Assembly: GCA_019916065.1 (NCBI GenBank)
Contig: CM034240.1
Coordinates: 38,243,389-38,307,388 of the forward strand
Reading direction: 5' to 3'
DNA: 64,000 nucleotides
From: Vitellaria paradoxa
Taxonomy: Eukaryota; Streptophyta; Magnoliopsida; Ericales; Sapotaceae
Shown here in pieces: positions 32,940 through 45,100 of this stretch; within the stretch, counting starts at the first letter, position 1, and each line of letters begins with the position of its first letter. Under the pieces are notes generated by a model. That model worked only from the letters and a program-made list of their open reading frames with translations. It ran no database searches and was not told where the DNA came from. The position numbers and the translations under genes were made by a program.

Positions 32940-33990
32940 TAGTGGGACAAATCCCAAATATTCTTTCAATTGTTGAAATGCCATGTCATACTCCTTTGTC
33001 CATTCAAATGCTCTCCTCAAGATCTTGAAGAAAGAATATCATTTGTCAGTTGATTGGGAAATAAATTTGTTCAGTGCCACCACACGACTAGCCAGCTTAT
33101 ATATTTCCTTAGTTGTCCTCGGTGGTTACATCTCCATAACTGCTTTGACTTTATCTAGGTTGACCTCAACTCCCCAACTGGACACCATGAAGTCAAGGAA
33201 CTTTCCTGAAGCAACTCCGAATATGCATTTAGCCAAGTTCAACCTCATCCCGTACTTTCTCAGAGTATCAAAGGTTCTTTCAGGTCTGTTACGTGGGAGT
33301 GAGTTTTTTTGCTTTTAACAAGCACGTCATCCATGTACACTTCCACATTCCTCCCAATCAGGTTTTTAAACATTCTATTCATTAACCTTTGATAGGTGGT
33401 GCTGATGTTTTTTAGACTAAATGGCATTACTTTATAACAATATAGACCTCGGTCTGTGATAAATGCTATATGCCCCTAGTCATGTTCTTCCATTCTGATC
33501 TGATTGTATCCTCAGAAAGCATCCATAAATGGTAGCAGCTCATGACCAAGCATAAAGTCTACTAGCAAATCAATAGCGAGCAAAGGGAAACTATTCTTCG
33601 GGCACGCTTTATTCAAGTCTGTAAAATCCACACACATTTGCCACTTTCTGTTTGACTTCTTCACCATGACCACATTTGACAACATGTAGGATAATGGACT
33701 TCCTGAATAAATTTCGCCTTCAGGAGTTTGTCAACTTCCTACTCAATTGTTTCATTTCGCTTGAGAGCAAATATCCTTCTCTTCTGCTTCACTAGCCTGG
33801 CAGTTGGGAAGATGCTCAGGTGATGGGCCATCACCTTAGTGTCAATGCCAAGCGTTTCTTCATGTGACCAAGCAAAGACATCTACATTCTTTACCAAATA
33901 TTTCTTCAACTCATTCTTCAGGTCGTCTGGGGTTGCTGAGCCAATTTTGATAGTCCTCCCTTGGTTGGGAGCATTAATCATAACATCCTC
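32940..33990 (-). pseudogene. Tat reverse transcriptase, degenerate
   Basis: The minus-strand frame starting near 33981 reads DVFAWSHEETLGIDTKVMAH. It is followed by WQMCVDFTDLNKACPKNSFPL (33570-33640), GYNQIRMEEHD, CYKVMPFSLKN and the catalytic VYMDDVLVKS (33320-33350, both aspartates intact). Later segments match the connection (LNLAKCIFGVASGKFL). A few stops replace single residues, so this is one of the better preserved pieces. Confidence 0.88.
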
Positions 33991-34720
33991 TAATTCTCCC
34001 TATGGCTTCTCCTTCTCAACTCCTCATTATCCCTTACCTCTAGTTCTTCTACCATCAGGGTCTCCCAACCTGTATATTCTTTCAATGAGGACATATAGTA
34101 CTCTCGAGCAACTCTCTGGTTACCCTTGACGCACCGCACACCAGCGTTAGTCAGGAACTTAGCCCTTAAATGATAAATGGATATAACTACCCTGAACTGG
34201 TTCAACGAGGTTCTTCCCAAAATAACATTATATGCTGAAAGGCAATCCACCACCAAAAAAAAAACCATCCTGGTGGCCTGGTGTGGTCCTTCCCCCAACG
34301 TGACTATTAGCACGATGGATCCAAGTGAAGCTACTCCGTCTCCGGTGAAGCCAACTAAGGGAGAAGAAACTGGTTACATCTTCTCCTTGCCAATTTTTAT
34401 TTTTTCAAAGGCTCCCTAATACAAAATATTGACTGAACTCTCACTATCCACCAAAATCCTTCAAATTTTAAAATTCATAATTACTGATAAAATAACGAAT
34501 GGATCATCGTGGGGTTGGCATACCTCATTAGCCTCCTCCTCAGTGAAGGTGATTGGGTGGGATTTTGCTTTAGGCTTCTTGCTCGGTCGATCTACAGTCA
34601 AAACTTCTCTCAGTCTACCTGCTTACGAGGTGTACTTCTTCTATGCAGTCGAGGACTCATCCCTAGCCGTAAATCTTCCTAAAATAACCCTTATCTTTCC
34701 AATCAGTTATTAATTTTGTG
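33990..34720 (-). pseudogene. Tat protease-to-RT region
   Basis: The 34313-33990 minus frame reads VDCLSAYNVILGRTSLNQFR and then KGNQRVAREYYMSSLK, the conserved stretch after the protease in this lineage. Upstream frames (34400-34700) would contain the protease active site, which I could not place with confidence. Confidence 0.75.
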
Positions 34721-36240
34721 TGATCCGATCAGGGCTTCTTCGATTAGGACTCCTTCTCTTTGGGCTTGTCTGATCTAGACTCCTTCGGTCAGCTCTTCTA
34801 TTACTGTCTTGTCCAGCTATAAATTGACCAAGCCTTCTCCTTCTAATCAGCTCCTCAACCTGCTTTTTCAGATCGATGTAATCATCTGTATCTTGTCCAT
34901 GGTCTCAATGAAATCGGTAATACTTCGCCCAGGACCTCTTGTTAGCTAGGGTCCTCATCTTTTCGGGCCATTTCAAGGCTAGGTCACGTTGAATCTCATA
35001 AAGGATGTTCTCCAATCTAGTATTCAGTGGAGTGAAATTACGGTTAAGATCATCACATCGTCATCTACCCCAATCAAATCTATCTTCGAATCTTTGGTTT
35101 TTGGAATTTCGAGAATCTTGACCACTTCTAGAGTCATTTAGGCATTTCTTGTCTACTCTAGAGCTTCTTACTCCATCACTTTCCCTTTTTACCCTGAGGC
35201 TATCCTTAACATTTAAGTGGCTCTATGTCCTAAGCATCAATTCCGCCATGTTAACGGGAGCCTTCTCAAAGAGCCAAGCCATAAATCTAGGCGTCCTCAA
35301 TCCACTCATGAAGGCTGTAACTGCCACCTTATCATCAACCTCATCCACTTCTAAGATCTCCTTGTTGAATCTCCTAACATAATCTCTGTCTCTTCCAAGA
35401 TCTCCTTGCCCTGTTTAATCGTTAGGAGGTGGGTGGCTAGTCTCCTCCGTCTCTTTTCTCCAATAAATTGACCCACGAACAGCTTGCTAAGCTATGAAAA
35501 ACTGGAGATGGTGCCTTGCTTGATCTTATTGAACCATAGGTGAGTAGGACCTTTGAGCATTGCTAGGAATACCTGACACAGGATCTCGTCAGGATATACG
35601 TTTATATGTATCAAAGTTTTGTATGTCTCCAAATGGTCGAAAGGGTCCTTCGAACCATCGAAAGAGTCAAGTGCTGGCATCTTAAATTTTGGCGGTAAAA
35701 GACAGGCCATCACCGCTTCAGAGAATGTTGAGTTGCCATCAACATCCACATTGTCAATTGCATTTGAGCCTTTAACAATAGTTAGAACACCACAAAGCTA
35801 AGCTTATATGGCCCTCATGGGCTCCTCCCACGGATTAGCACTCGTATCCTTATACTAGCTCCTTCTGTGCGGGATGGTTTTGGTCATTCGCCAACTCCCA
35901 AGTCAACTCTAATGGTCCTCTCTTGCCTCCTAGACTTTTCTAGTTGTCTAATGGGGATTTCATTTTGCCCTACAACACCTACTCCATTGCCTCCATGAGC
36001 ACCTCCATTTTGGCTGCTATTCACTTTAACCACCCCTCCATCATGTGCCCCATTTGCAGGGGGTATCCGCTGGAAGAAGTGGGATGTGAATAGGGGCGGG
36101 CTGTTGCCACTGAAGCAGCGCCTGATTCTGAGCCATGAGAGTCTACATGATGGCCATCTCAATGGCATTGATCCTTTTGTTGTTCTGGTTCTCTATCGTT
36201 TCTGCGGGTTGTAAATGAGGTTGAGTGTTTGTGCCGGACC
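34720..36240 (-). pseudogene. Tat gag, degenerate
   Basis: The capsid core is in the 35749-35492 minus frame: MPALDSFDGSKDPFDHLETY followed by LKGPTHLWFNKIKQGTISSF. The zinc-knuckle-like YRFH-DHGQDTDDYIDLKKQ stretch lies at about 34930-34850, where cysteines expected at two positions are tyrosines. The N-terminal part (36168-35884) is frameshifted. It would encode the virus-like particle protein of the element. Confidence 0.82.
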
Positions 36241-36275
36241 TAATTTGGACCATAAAAACTGCGACAAGATGTTGT

Positions 36276-36293
36276 TTCCCATAGACGGCGCCT
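36276..36293 (-). other. primer binding site of the Tat element
   Basis: Read on the minus strand AGGCGCCGTCTATGGGAA, two bases inside the 5' LTR, a near match to the TGGCGCCGTCTGTGGGAA-type site of plant gypsy elements. Confidence 0.75.
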
Positions 36294-36295
36294 AT

Positions 36296-36920
36296 TAATG
36301 AATCATTAACTTCATAACCTCCAGATGATCCAATCCAAGTCCGAGAAATTGTCTAGAACACTGATGCGGTGCCTACCAAAAAGTCTTCAGTGCTTAAGCT
36401 AGCAAAAGAATTTAAAAAATATTTTGGCACAGTTTCAGTAAGGTAAGAATGTTGTACCTATGTTGTTATGAAACATTGGTTTAAATATGTGAGACCTTTA
36501 CGTGGAATGATATGCATGCAATTACATGTAACTGCATGTCACGTGTTCTTTCTCTTTCCAATAGAATGATGCCACTTGTTTTGTAAATCCTAAGGTTGGT
36601 TCCTTAATCCGTTGGCCAATGTGTTTCATCTGATACGATTTGTGGTAGCACTTTTACAGGCGTATCTATAGGAACTGTTAAAAGAGGGTTGTATGCATGA
36701 CTCATGATGTAAGCTACTTTGGGGTGACTGGTCAGGAATATCCTCACTCGGGCCTCCATTCAGGTAGTCCAGGCCAACCAGTAGAATCTTTGCTCGGGAG
36801 TACTCGACCAGGTGATTGAGATAAATTGAGAGAACATTTACTCGGATCAATCAATCGGGTGCAGATCGAGTAGGAAACCTGCTCGATGCCCTCAGACGAG
36901 TATAGGACCTCCCTATATCA
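36296..36920 (-). repeat. 5' LTR of the Tat element
   Basis: Partner of 9161-9762, better preserved toward 36800. Its minus-strand start is TGATATAGGGAGG; its end has TTA in place of TCA. Followed on the right by AGTTG. Confidence 0.88.
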
Positions 36921-36925
36921 AGTTG
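36921..36925. repeat. target-site duplication AGTTG, right copy (Tat element)
   Basis: Identical to 9156-9160. Confidence 0.85.
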
Positions 36926-37253
36926 TTTATAAATTTGAAAACTAAAATGATGTAGGAAGTGATGATCAGTATATTTATATTCTTATTATCCTTTAAATAT
37001 TGGTTATTGATACAATGTACTAAGAATTTGGATTGAGCTTGGGTATAATGATACTGCAACTCTATTTTTGAGTTTTTGGAACATAGTTCAATTATACGCA
37101 CGAGACCTTGTCAAGCGTGAGCATAAAGCTAACTGGGGAAGGGCGTGTGCACTAGGTGTGTTTGATTGGATCAAGCGTGTGCATGAATCTATTTAATGGG
37201 CTTCCAATTAACATAGGTATAATTTGGGTAGTTTTTAAGCACCACTTCAAGAC
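36926..37253 (+). repeat. continuation of the gypsy-type LTR split by the Tat element
   Basis: Carries a cluster of CAAGCGTGTGCAT/GCGTGTGCAC words (37090-37190) like those in 8400-8580. Continuity with 8287-9160 is inferred from the shared words and the TSD. Confidence 0.4.
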
Positions 37254-37536
37254 TGTAGTATCAAAATCTGTAAAAGTATGTGAATCTCTTCAAGAATATC
37301 CAAAGCCCTAGAAAAAGAAATAAACAAATGATTTTATTTTCTGTTGCCTTGAATTACACTGATGATCCTGCCTTTATATACAACACAGTATCTAATCACA
37401 TGACAACACCTATACCCATTGCAAACAACCACTAACTTTAACCACTACAGTTACAACTAATTAACCCACTTAACAAACTCCTAATTGATTCTTAATCCCC
37501 TTCTCTAATATCTAGCACTATTGTGAATTTCTTACA
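37254..37536 (-). repeat. small copia-like solo LTR, minus strand
   Basis: Read on the minus strand it begins TGTAAGAAATTCACAATAG, has a TATATAAAGGCAG promoter-like box and ends TTTTGATACTACA, so TG...CA ends with a plausible LTR layout of 283 bp. No target-site duplication was found, which lowers confidence. Confidence 0.45.
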
Positions 37537-39047
37537 TATTTAATTATATTATTCATGGTTTGCTTAATAAAATGCTTAAACAATTTTAGTGAAAATAAAG
37601 TTGCCATAAACACTGGTTGTTTAATAAAATGCTTAAACAAAACATTCAACCTTATTTTCCCCTTAATTGGACTCTTAAATAATTTTTGCTCAATTTAATG
37701 AGATTAAATTTGATAAAATGTTTATTTGTTCAATAAAATATTTATTTGAATAGATTGAACATTTTCTTATGCTTTAATTTCTTGGATGATGTTGAAATAT
37801 TTTTCATAAAATATATCGATATCTTGAAGTCTAGGAATTTATTCAAATAAGATATTGTGATTTAATATTGAATTAGGGGTTTGGCTATAATTAATATTTT
37901 GGTTGGAAATGATCCAAACTATTATTGTAATTAAGGATATTGTTCCACTGAAATTAATTCCAAATTTAAGATTTGGTTCTTAATAATGGATATATTTGAT
38001 ATGAAATTTCTCGAAAACCCAAATATCCAATTTTATATACTTTACTATCGATCTTGGGATAAAATAAAACTTAGATAATTTTTCAAATTTAATAGAAGTT
38101 CCAAGGATCTAATATTATTTTATATTTTGAAAAAATAAAATAAAAATAAAATTAGGCAAAATAAGATCAGGGCTAACAAGGTTCAACCTTGCAAGAGCTC
38201 TCTACAAATGATTCACAAGTTGGTGACATCTATTGAAATGCAATGGATACGGAGCCTATAAAGTCACTAGCTAGTTCCCAAAGCTAAAGGTAGAGGAGGA
38301 TAAGAATATGATTAACCTAAGGAAATTCCAAATAAAACTCTTTATCTAATTTTATCATGATTGGCAAGTTTTTTTGCTCATGATTTGATGATTGTGCTTT
38401 TGATTTCTTTATTTATATATAATTCCTTCTGATAACTATTGAGTGTTAAAGTGTAAAAATACATGAAACCAGTACCACTATAGACTTTCATCCTAGGTCC
38501 TTAAAGATTTGAATCTGAGATCTCTATCGTTACGACATTGATTTTATTATGGTACAAAACTATAATATCAAATTATTTAATGTGTAGGTGAAATAATAGT
38601 TGCAATGACAGACTATTCTAGATTGTTGTAAGTATAATTTACATTGTTCAATTATGATCCTTTGAATTATTTGTTGCATAATGACATGCCACTTAATTAC
38701 GGTCACTGTATTGGGTCGCATACTATAGTGTGGTATTATGATCACTGCATATTACCACCTAGGAGATTTTAACTACTAGGGTTTAATAAGTCACCCTTCC
38801 ATAGCAAAATTTTTTAGGACAATAGCATATGGATACAAAAGAAAACTAGAGAGAATTAATCTCTCCTGGAATTTTGTTAGATCAGTATTTTATTATTATT
38901 AAATTTTTGCTCATCGCAGAAGAATCTATTAAGAACTTTGATTTGTATAATATTTATTAAATGATTATAATTAAGTTTTAGAATAATAATTAACTTTAGA
39001 CTTGATTTTTTTTATTTGGTATGTAATATTACAAGCTTTTACTGAAA
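37537..39047. other. AT-rich intergenic sequence
   Basis: No gene or well-defined repeat. A short local duplication around TTAATAAAATGCTTAAACAA occurs at about 37564 and 37620. Confidence 0.5.
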
Positions 39048-40470
39048 ATGTTAGATATATTTTCTAACCAAATTGCTAAAGGAAGACAGTTGAAGCAAAA
39101 TATCCATGCTTATAATCAAGTTTTCTCATTCACTTCGATGGGAGTTCGTGTTGGTGCTAGTTTAGTAACTCGGTCTCGTGGCATTTACACATTTCGTGCA
39201 CAAGGAGCAATATGTCACAAAATTGAAAGTCTTTTACCAAATACAAGTGATAGCCCGAGATATTTTCAGTTGTACATATACAACGCTAAACATGCAACTG
39301 GCAATAGAATGAAAGAAATTGAATACTTGCATAGAGAATTGGTTGAAAAGATAAAATCCATTTTAGATGCCTATAATCCTTTTGTGCATACATTTTATCA
39401 TTTTGCCGAATGTGAAGATATTCATGATTGTAGGGTTCTTACTAAAAAGTAATTTTCAGATTATCGCCAATATAATCTTCTAATTGTCCCTCCAGTTACT
39501 GCAGTTTTTGTAGGCGGAGAATAAGCTGCAAATATCAAGGAAAAAGAATTCATTGTTCAATCAACAAGTGGTCATCTACATAATGTTCAAGAATGTTCAT
39601 GATCCGTTATAATATCCATTATTGTTACCATATGGTACATATGGATGGGATATCAACAGTCAAAATGATAATGGTGGAAAATTGACACGTCAAGACTATC
39701 ACTAATATGTGTTACATATTATAAAGCTAACCTATTTTTCATTGTTTTTGCGTCCAAAAATCATATCAAGATCAACTATAATAACTACTCCAAAAATTAT
39801 AAACTTCATATTTACCCCAATGAGCATTTGCTTCTCCTTCAAAGAGGGTCAACTCTTATAACAGGATATAATAGACAACTATGTGAAGGTTGAATCTAAC
39901 AATCTTAGATGGATTGTACTCATCATATTGATCTACATGCTAAATTGTATCAAGGTCTTCAAGATTTAGTAAATGCTGGTGAATTTTACAGAGGTGTTAT
40001 TAGTCTATTAAATAATTAATATTGTTAACTTAAATTTTTGTAACATTATTATTTGTATAAGTATATTATCAAACCATATTTAGGTAATACTAGTCGCCAT
40101 ACCATACTACCATCATCATTTGTTGGGAGACCCAAAGGTATGTATCAAAGATATCAAGATGCAATGGCCTTGGTTTAAAAGTATGGCAAAGCTAATCTTT
40201 TTCTCATAATGACATGTAATTCAAATTGGATGTTAGAAATCATATCTCAATTGCTACCAGAAAATTCACCTTATGACTTTCCAGACCTTCTTACAAGAAT
40301 ATTTCAATCTAAATTTGAGGAGTTTAAGAATGACATTTTGACTAAATGTATATTTGGAAAATTGGTTGCATACGTATATGTTTTTGAGTACTACAAAGAA
40401 AGGACTCCCGCATATGCATATGCGTCGTATCTTAGATGAAAATGACAAACTAAACTCAAATAGACAAGAA
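39048..40470 (+). pseudogene. Helitron Rep-type protein, fragment
   Basis: The Helitron-like N-terminal domain is clear: GRQLKQNIHAYNQVFSFTSM, then ICHKIESLLPN, YFQLYIYNAKHAT, and further on LPSSFVGRPKGMYQRYQDAM. KYGKANLFLIMTCNSNW precedes a DLLTRIFQSKFEEFKNDI stretch. The HUH nickase motif (H-M-H, bases 40411-40419, in a LPHMHM context) is intact but in another frame than 40209-40439, so a frameshift lies just before it. The catalytic tyrosines and the helicase domain are missing beyond 40470. Several other stops exist. No TC...CTRR ends were found, so this is a truncated rolling-circle element. Confidence 0.88.
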
Positions 40471-41272
40471 TTTTCGATTTTTTTTTTTTTTTTACGAATG
40501 CGATTAACATGCCTAAAAATTTACATCTTTTAAAAAGAAAAATCAAATTTTAATTAAAAAAAACCATATAAGACCAAAAAAACGGTCCTTCTTTTTTGAA
40601 TCTAAACTAACCTTAAGTAAGCCAGATGATTATGATAGTATTGTGTGAGTTGAAATTCCAAACAAAGAAGAAGAACCCGAACTATAAAGTGCAGTACTCA
40701 AGCATATGATACTTGGTGCATGTGGAATATGTTTGATTGAAATGATTGGATGATGGGAAAGAATAATACCATGGGATAAGATATGTGAATAGATATAACA
40801 TGTGATTAAAATTTTTACGCGAGATCAATTTTTTAGTTGGGTTGGTGGAATATAAAATAGTATAAGAGATGCAATTTGACAAGAAGTAATTTTAGATCTT
40901 TGGATCTTAGCGGGAAACAATCAAAAGAATTATGGATACATAATGCCACCTCCTCCAAATATTATATATTCCCATTTTAGGGGTTTGCAATCTAAACTAA
41001 ACTATATTTTTAGAATTATTCTTACCAATCGAATATGGGATTAGGTGGGGTCCATAGATTGACAATCTAATATCTCATCCCATATCCCACAGTCAAACAC
41101 ACTCATAATTTTTCATCTATATAATAGTATGAATAATGAATTAATGTTTTAATTATATAATATATTAAAAATAAAAAAAATTCAAAACGAATTCCAAAAT
41201 TTTGAAAAATTTAAGTATGTTTGAAAGTTAATATCACTTTTAATATTAATCTTGTAACATTGAGTTGTTGGA
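40471..41272. other. intergenic, with MITE-like block
   Basis: A block from about 40705 (GGTGCATGTGGAATATGTTTG) to about 41105 (CATATCCCACAGTCAAACAC) has partly complementary ends and could be a decayed MITE. No gene seen. Confidence 0.35.
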
Positions 41273-41521
41273 ATAAAATTCATTCGACAGACCAACATTA
41301 GAAGTGATGCTAGTTACTTTCCCTTTGAGATGGCAGCTGCTGACCAGCCGGCAAAGATACCGATTTTCTGGGTAGGATATTATTAACTATGGTTTATATG
41401 GTAATAATTTGGCACCCAATTACAACCGACTTAACTAACGGCCAGGACAATCCTCCGAAAACCCCGCCTAATGTTAAGGCTAACCGTCAAAATCTTTTTC
41501 GAAAGCCCAAAAATTCAAACC

Positions 41522-41551
41522 CCTGCCCCCTCTCTCTCTCTCTCTCTCTCA
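41522..41551 (+). promoter_or_regulatory. CT-rich tract in the CNGC16 upstream region or leader
   Basis: A (CT)n run 120-150 bases before the start codon, typical of plant core promoters and 5' leaders (Y-patch-like). The transcription start is not known; a TATA-like GTTTATATGG lies near 41391. Confidence 0.45.
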
Positions 41552-41639
41552 CATTCTCTGCTGCAACACATTTCTTCCTTTTGTCTTTTTCGTGGTGAAA
41601 CACTCTCTCTCCTAGTTTTTTTTTTTTTTTTTTTTTTTA

Positions 41640-41645
41640 ATGTAA
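41640..41645 (+). promoter_or_regulatory. AUG-UAA start-stop in the CNGC16 leader
   Basis: ATG followed at once by TAA, 27 bases before the main start and right after a run of 23 T (41616-41638). AUGUAA elements in plant leaders are known to stall ribosomes in response to boron (described for NIP5;1). Whether it acts here depends on the transcription start lying upstream. Confidence 0.45.
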
Positions 41646-41665
41646 ATCCCAACAAAACTCGGGCA

Positions 41666-41680
41666 ATGGAAGATGAATAA
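41666..41680 (+). promoter_or_regulatory. four-codon upstream ORF overlapping the CNGC16 start
   Basis: ATG GAA GAT GAA TAA: the second leader AUG encodes Met-Glu-Asp-Glu and overlaps the main ATG (41673) in another frame, ending five bases after it. Ribosomes translating it would have to re-initiate backward or scan past it to make the channel. Confidence 0.5.
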
Positions 41681-42122
41681 CCTGGAACACTATTCGTCGT
41701 CAAAACTCCGCAATTTCCCCAAATCCCTCCCTCTCCCTTTCATCTACAATCATCAACAGCCATGGTGGCACCAAATTCTCGACCCCGGAAGCGAGTTCGT
41801 CGACCAGTGGAACCGCATCTTCATGGTGACCTGTCTCATTGCCGTCTTCATCGACCCTCTCTACTTCTTCCTCCCCGAAATCGGCGACGAGGTTTGCATT
41901 AAGACCGATATAGCGTTGGGCGTCTTCGTCACCGTCTTGCGCTGCGTCGTCGACCTCTTCTCCATTTTGCATATGGCGATGAAGTTCCGGACCGCTTACG
42001 TGGCGCCCAGCTCCCGGATTTTTGGGCGCGGAGAGCTGGTTACCGATCCGGGGTTGATCGCATTGCATTACTTGAAATCTGATTTCGTGATCGATCTTGC
42101 GGCAACACTTCCGCTCCCACAT
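41673..42122 (+). CDS. CNGC16: CNGC16 exon 1 (residues 1-150)
   Basis: N-terminus, S1 and S2 up to LPLPH. The start at 41673 is preferred because the ATG seven bases upstream stops after four codons and because the N-terminus matches the family. Ends at CAT|GTAAAT, phase 0. More GC-rich than the surroundings. Confidence 0.95.
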
Positions 42123-45100
42123 GTAAATTCTTTAAATTAATTTTATTTTATTTATTTTGGGGGGTTGGTCGGAATTTTGTTAGGGTTTGCCATATTGCAA
42201 TTGCTAATCTATTCGTCCACCAACGGTTAATTTTCCGAGCCACATTCATCTCTTTTTGCGAACTTATTGAAGATTTAAAGATGGGTTTCAAGACGAACTT
42301 GAGAGTTCTAACACAGAAGATTATGTCGGATTTGAGATAGCAACGTAAAAGCTGTCATTTCAAATTCTTCATAGAGTTGTATAAAAAATTCTAATGCAAA
42401 ATTTTTCTTGCATCTCTATGGCAAGCAGATTCATATTTTTGTTAAGAATTTGGTCAAATCCATCCATTTCGAACTTTTCCATCCAAACAGAGCATTAAAT
42501 TTAGACCCTTTTTAGAGAGGATTTCAGTTTTAACTTCTGTGTAACTGTGCGTTGAAAATGCCCTTGATTGATAGTCTACTGAAAGTTTTCAGATTTAACC
42601 CTGTAATTAAATAATTAGATGACTCTTTGATGTTTATTTTCTAGTTCTTAAGTTCTTTTGTTTGTTGTTGACTCTTGAATGATATCTTAGATTAAAGCAG
42701 TTAATTTGGTGGGCTAATTGTTGATGGTCGATTGAGATAGTAGGGGTGAGGATGATATTGTTCAGATTCATCAACATTTTTTCTTGCATATGTTTTGTTT
42801 GTTGATATGAAGAGAGTTCATGCGATCTTTTCCCGTTATGGTCCTGCAGTTTTTATTGATGTCATTTTATTTTGTTGATAGTTTAGTTTTTTCTGTTTGG
42901 TATTGGCAGATTCTCATCTGGTTTGTAATCCCAGCTGTGAAAGCCCCTGCAGCGGCTCATGCTAACCATACCCTGTCTCTCATTATTATCTTTCAGTATA
43001 TTCCACGGTTGTTTGTTATTTTTCCTTTGAACCAGAGAATTATTAAAACTACAGGGGTTGTGGCTAAGACTGCTTGGGCAGGAGCAGCATACAATCTCCT
43101 TCTCTATCTGCTAGCAAGTCATGTAAGCACCCACACCTTACTGCTTTTTCTTGTTACTTTATATTGTCTGGCTGACTCATTCCTCAATGTTGAAACTTAT
43201 ACAATGTTGCAAGTCTTGCAAAAAAATTTATCAGTTCATTATTATAATTAGTGTTATTGTGGATTGTCAGTGCAGGTTTTAGGAGCATCATGGTATGTGC
43301 TATCCATTGAGAGACAGTATTCGTGTTGGAGATATGAATGCTCGAAGGAGGAGAATTTAACACACTCTCCATCTTGTAATCCTGTGTTTCTGGATTGTAG
43401 CACTGTAGACAAGCCTGAACGCCAGTTTTGGTTTAACTTCACTAAAGTGCTTACAGAATGTGATGCTGGAGGTAGTCATGATTTTCAGTTTGGAATGTTT
43501 GCTGATGCCTTCACTGATGATGTTGCTTCTTCAAATTTCATTGCCAAATACTTTTACTGCCTTTGGTGGGGTTTGAAGAGTCTAAGGTATGCTCTATTTC
43601 ATAAAAAAATGTCCATTGTCCTTTTTGTTCAATTTCAATTACCCTTTATCAATGGAGATGCTCCGCTGCATGTATGTGTGTGTGTGGGTGGATGGGTGGT
43701 TGCAAAGCTTTACAGTAAATTTTACCAAAATTGTTTTTAAGATTCTTAGTTTGGTATATGAGACAGTTCATGGTTGCATTTATGAGATAGTTATCATGGA
43801 GAATATATAATTTTCACCCATCTCTTTTCATAACTGCTAATACCTTCATAGTTTCTTTCGTGAGTAAACTCCAGTCAGCACATTTAGTTTGTCTCCAAAC
43901 TCAGTTACGCATTTCCACAAACAGGGATTTATTGTAGAAAAGAGGACATGGGAACCAAACCAAGGCTGATGGAAACGCATTCTTGCTTATATAGATTGTA
44001 TAGCTAAGATATAAAAATTGGAAGCTAAATATTATGCTTACTACTATTTAGTGAATTTAATAAGATTTAATTTTAATGTTGAAATTACAGTGACGTGCTA
44101 GCTTGCTTTCTAAGTATAATTAGTCGAACATGGAATAAACAGAGTGATGACTACACGGAAACCTGAAAGCTGGAAAAAGACCACGCACTTGCAATGCAAT
44201 CAACCAGTCTGCACTATTGGACAAATGGTTTACAGGACAATCCTTTGACAGAGTTTGGATTGAACACCACAAACTAACCCAAGTTGCTTGCTGAGTCCAC
44301 TTTCACCCATGCATAACTGACGATGCTTTAGTTCACCACACTATGATGTTGAACTCCACAGCATAAAAGCTCTGTATTCAGACCTTACCAAAAGCTCTTA
44401 AGTCAATGTACGAGAGTAATATAGGGTCAAAGAAGACGATGAAACTCTCTCTGAAAATATCATCCAAGAGTTGTTGACTAGGGCTAAAGACTCCCTTTAT
44501 ATTAGTAAGGTTTTACCCTGACAACTTCAGGGTTTTATGCTCAATAGCGATTAGGGGATTTCCAAAATTGAATTTAACCCTATCATTCAAGCTCCATAGC
44601 CATTGTTGGATCGGTCTAATGTATATCAAAAAACAGCTCTCAGAGCTGAAGAAAATTTCCTTGGATCTAAGAAACATGCCTTCAGTTTGAATCCCTGCAT
44701 TCAAACAGACTGAATTCTTTGACAAGAAAACTGCTGCCAGATGAATAGATGAACTCTGCTGCCTTTAGTTTTGCACCATTTGCACTTTAAACAAAGATAC
44801 AATGACTAATGACTTAAATTCAACCTGCTGTTTCTGTCCTTAAATTGCACCATTAGAAACCTAATGCCTGCAAGTTATTTTACGACATATTGAGGGGCAC
44901 AATATGATAATATTTGAGTCTTAGAGACAAAGCGCTTACTTGGGCACAGAACATGTGACATAGAATAAGATTGGATATGAAATTTCACAAGACCTTCTTG
45001 GGACTTTTGATAGTTCAGTTTAGGTTAATATTGAGTCTAAATTTTATTTTCTACTAGTCAATTTGTTTGCTGATTGTATTTGTTTATATTTTACTAGGTT

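Larger units (their letters stand above)
9161..36920 (-). mobile_element. Tat-type Ty3/gypsy retrotransposon, minus strand, with nested insertions
   Basis: Two LTRs of about 600-625 bp in the same orientation (9161-9762 and 36296-36920) are flanked by the perfect 5-bp duplication AGTTG. Read on the minus strand the order is 5' LTR (36920-36296), primer binding site, gag, protease, RT, RNase H plus a second archaeal-type RNase H-like stretch, integrase, a palindrome-rich repeat, an antisense ORF region and the 3' LTR. The present span of 27.8 kb includes two later insertions with clear TSDs (2742-bp solo LTR; 13,481-bp Athila element); subtracting both with their TSDs leaves about 11.5 kb. Domain order, the extra RNase H and the antisense ORF are features known for the Tat lineage. 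All genes carry stops. Confidence 0.88.

Noticed and set aside
41700..42122. 140-residue open frame antisense to CNGC16 exon 1
   Set aside because: Mirror of a GC-rich coding exon; no motif, and the sense frame is clearly the real one.
42820..43251. CNGC16 exon 2 taken as starting upstream of 42910 (open frame from 42820)
   Set aside because: The extra upstream residues are intronic; the TTGGCAG acceptor at 42909 restores the conserved LPLP-ILIWFVIP junction.
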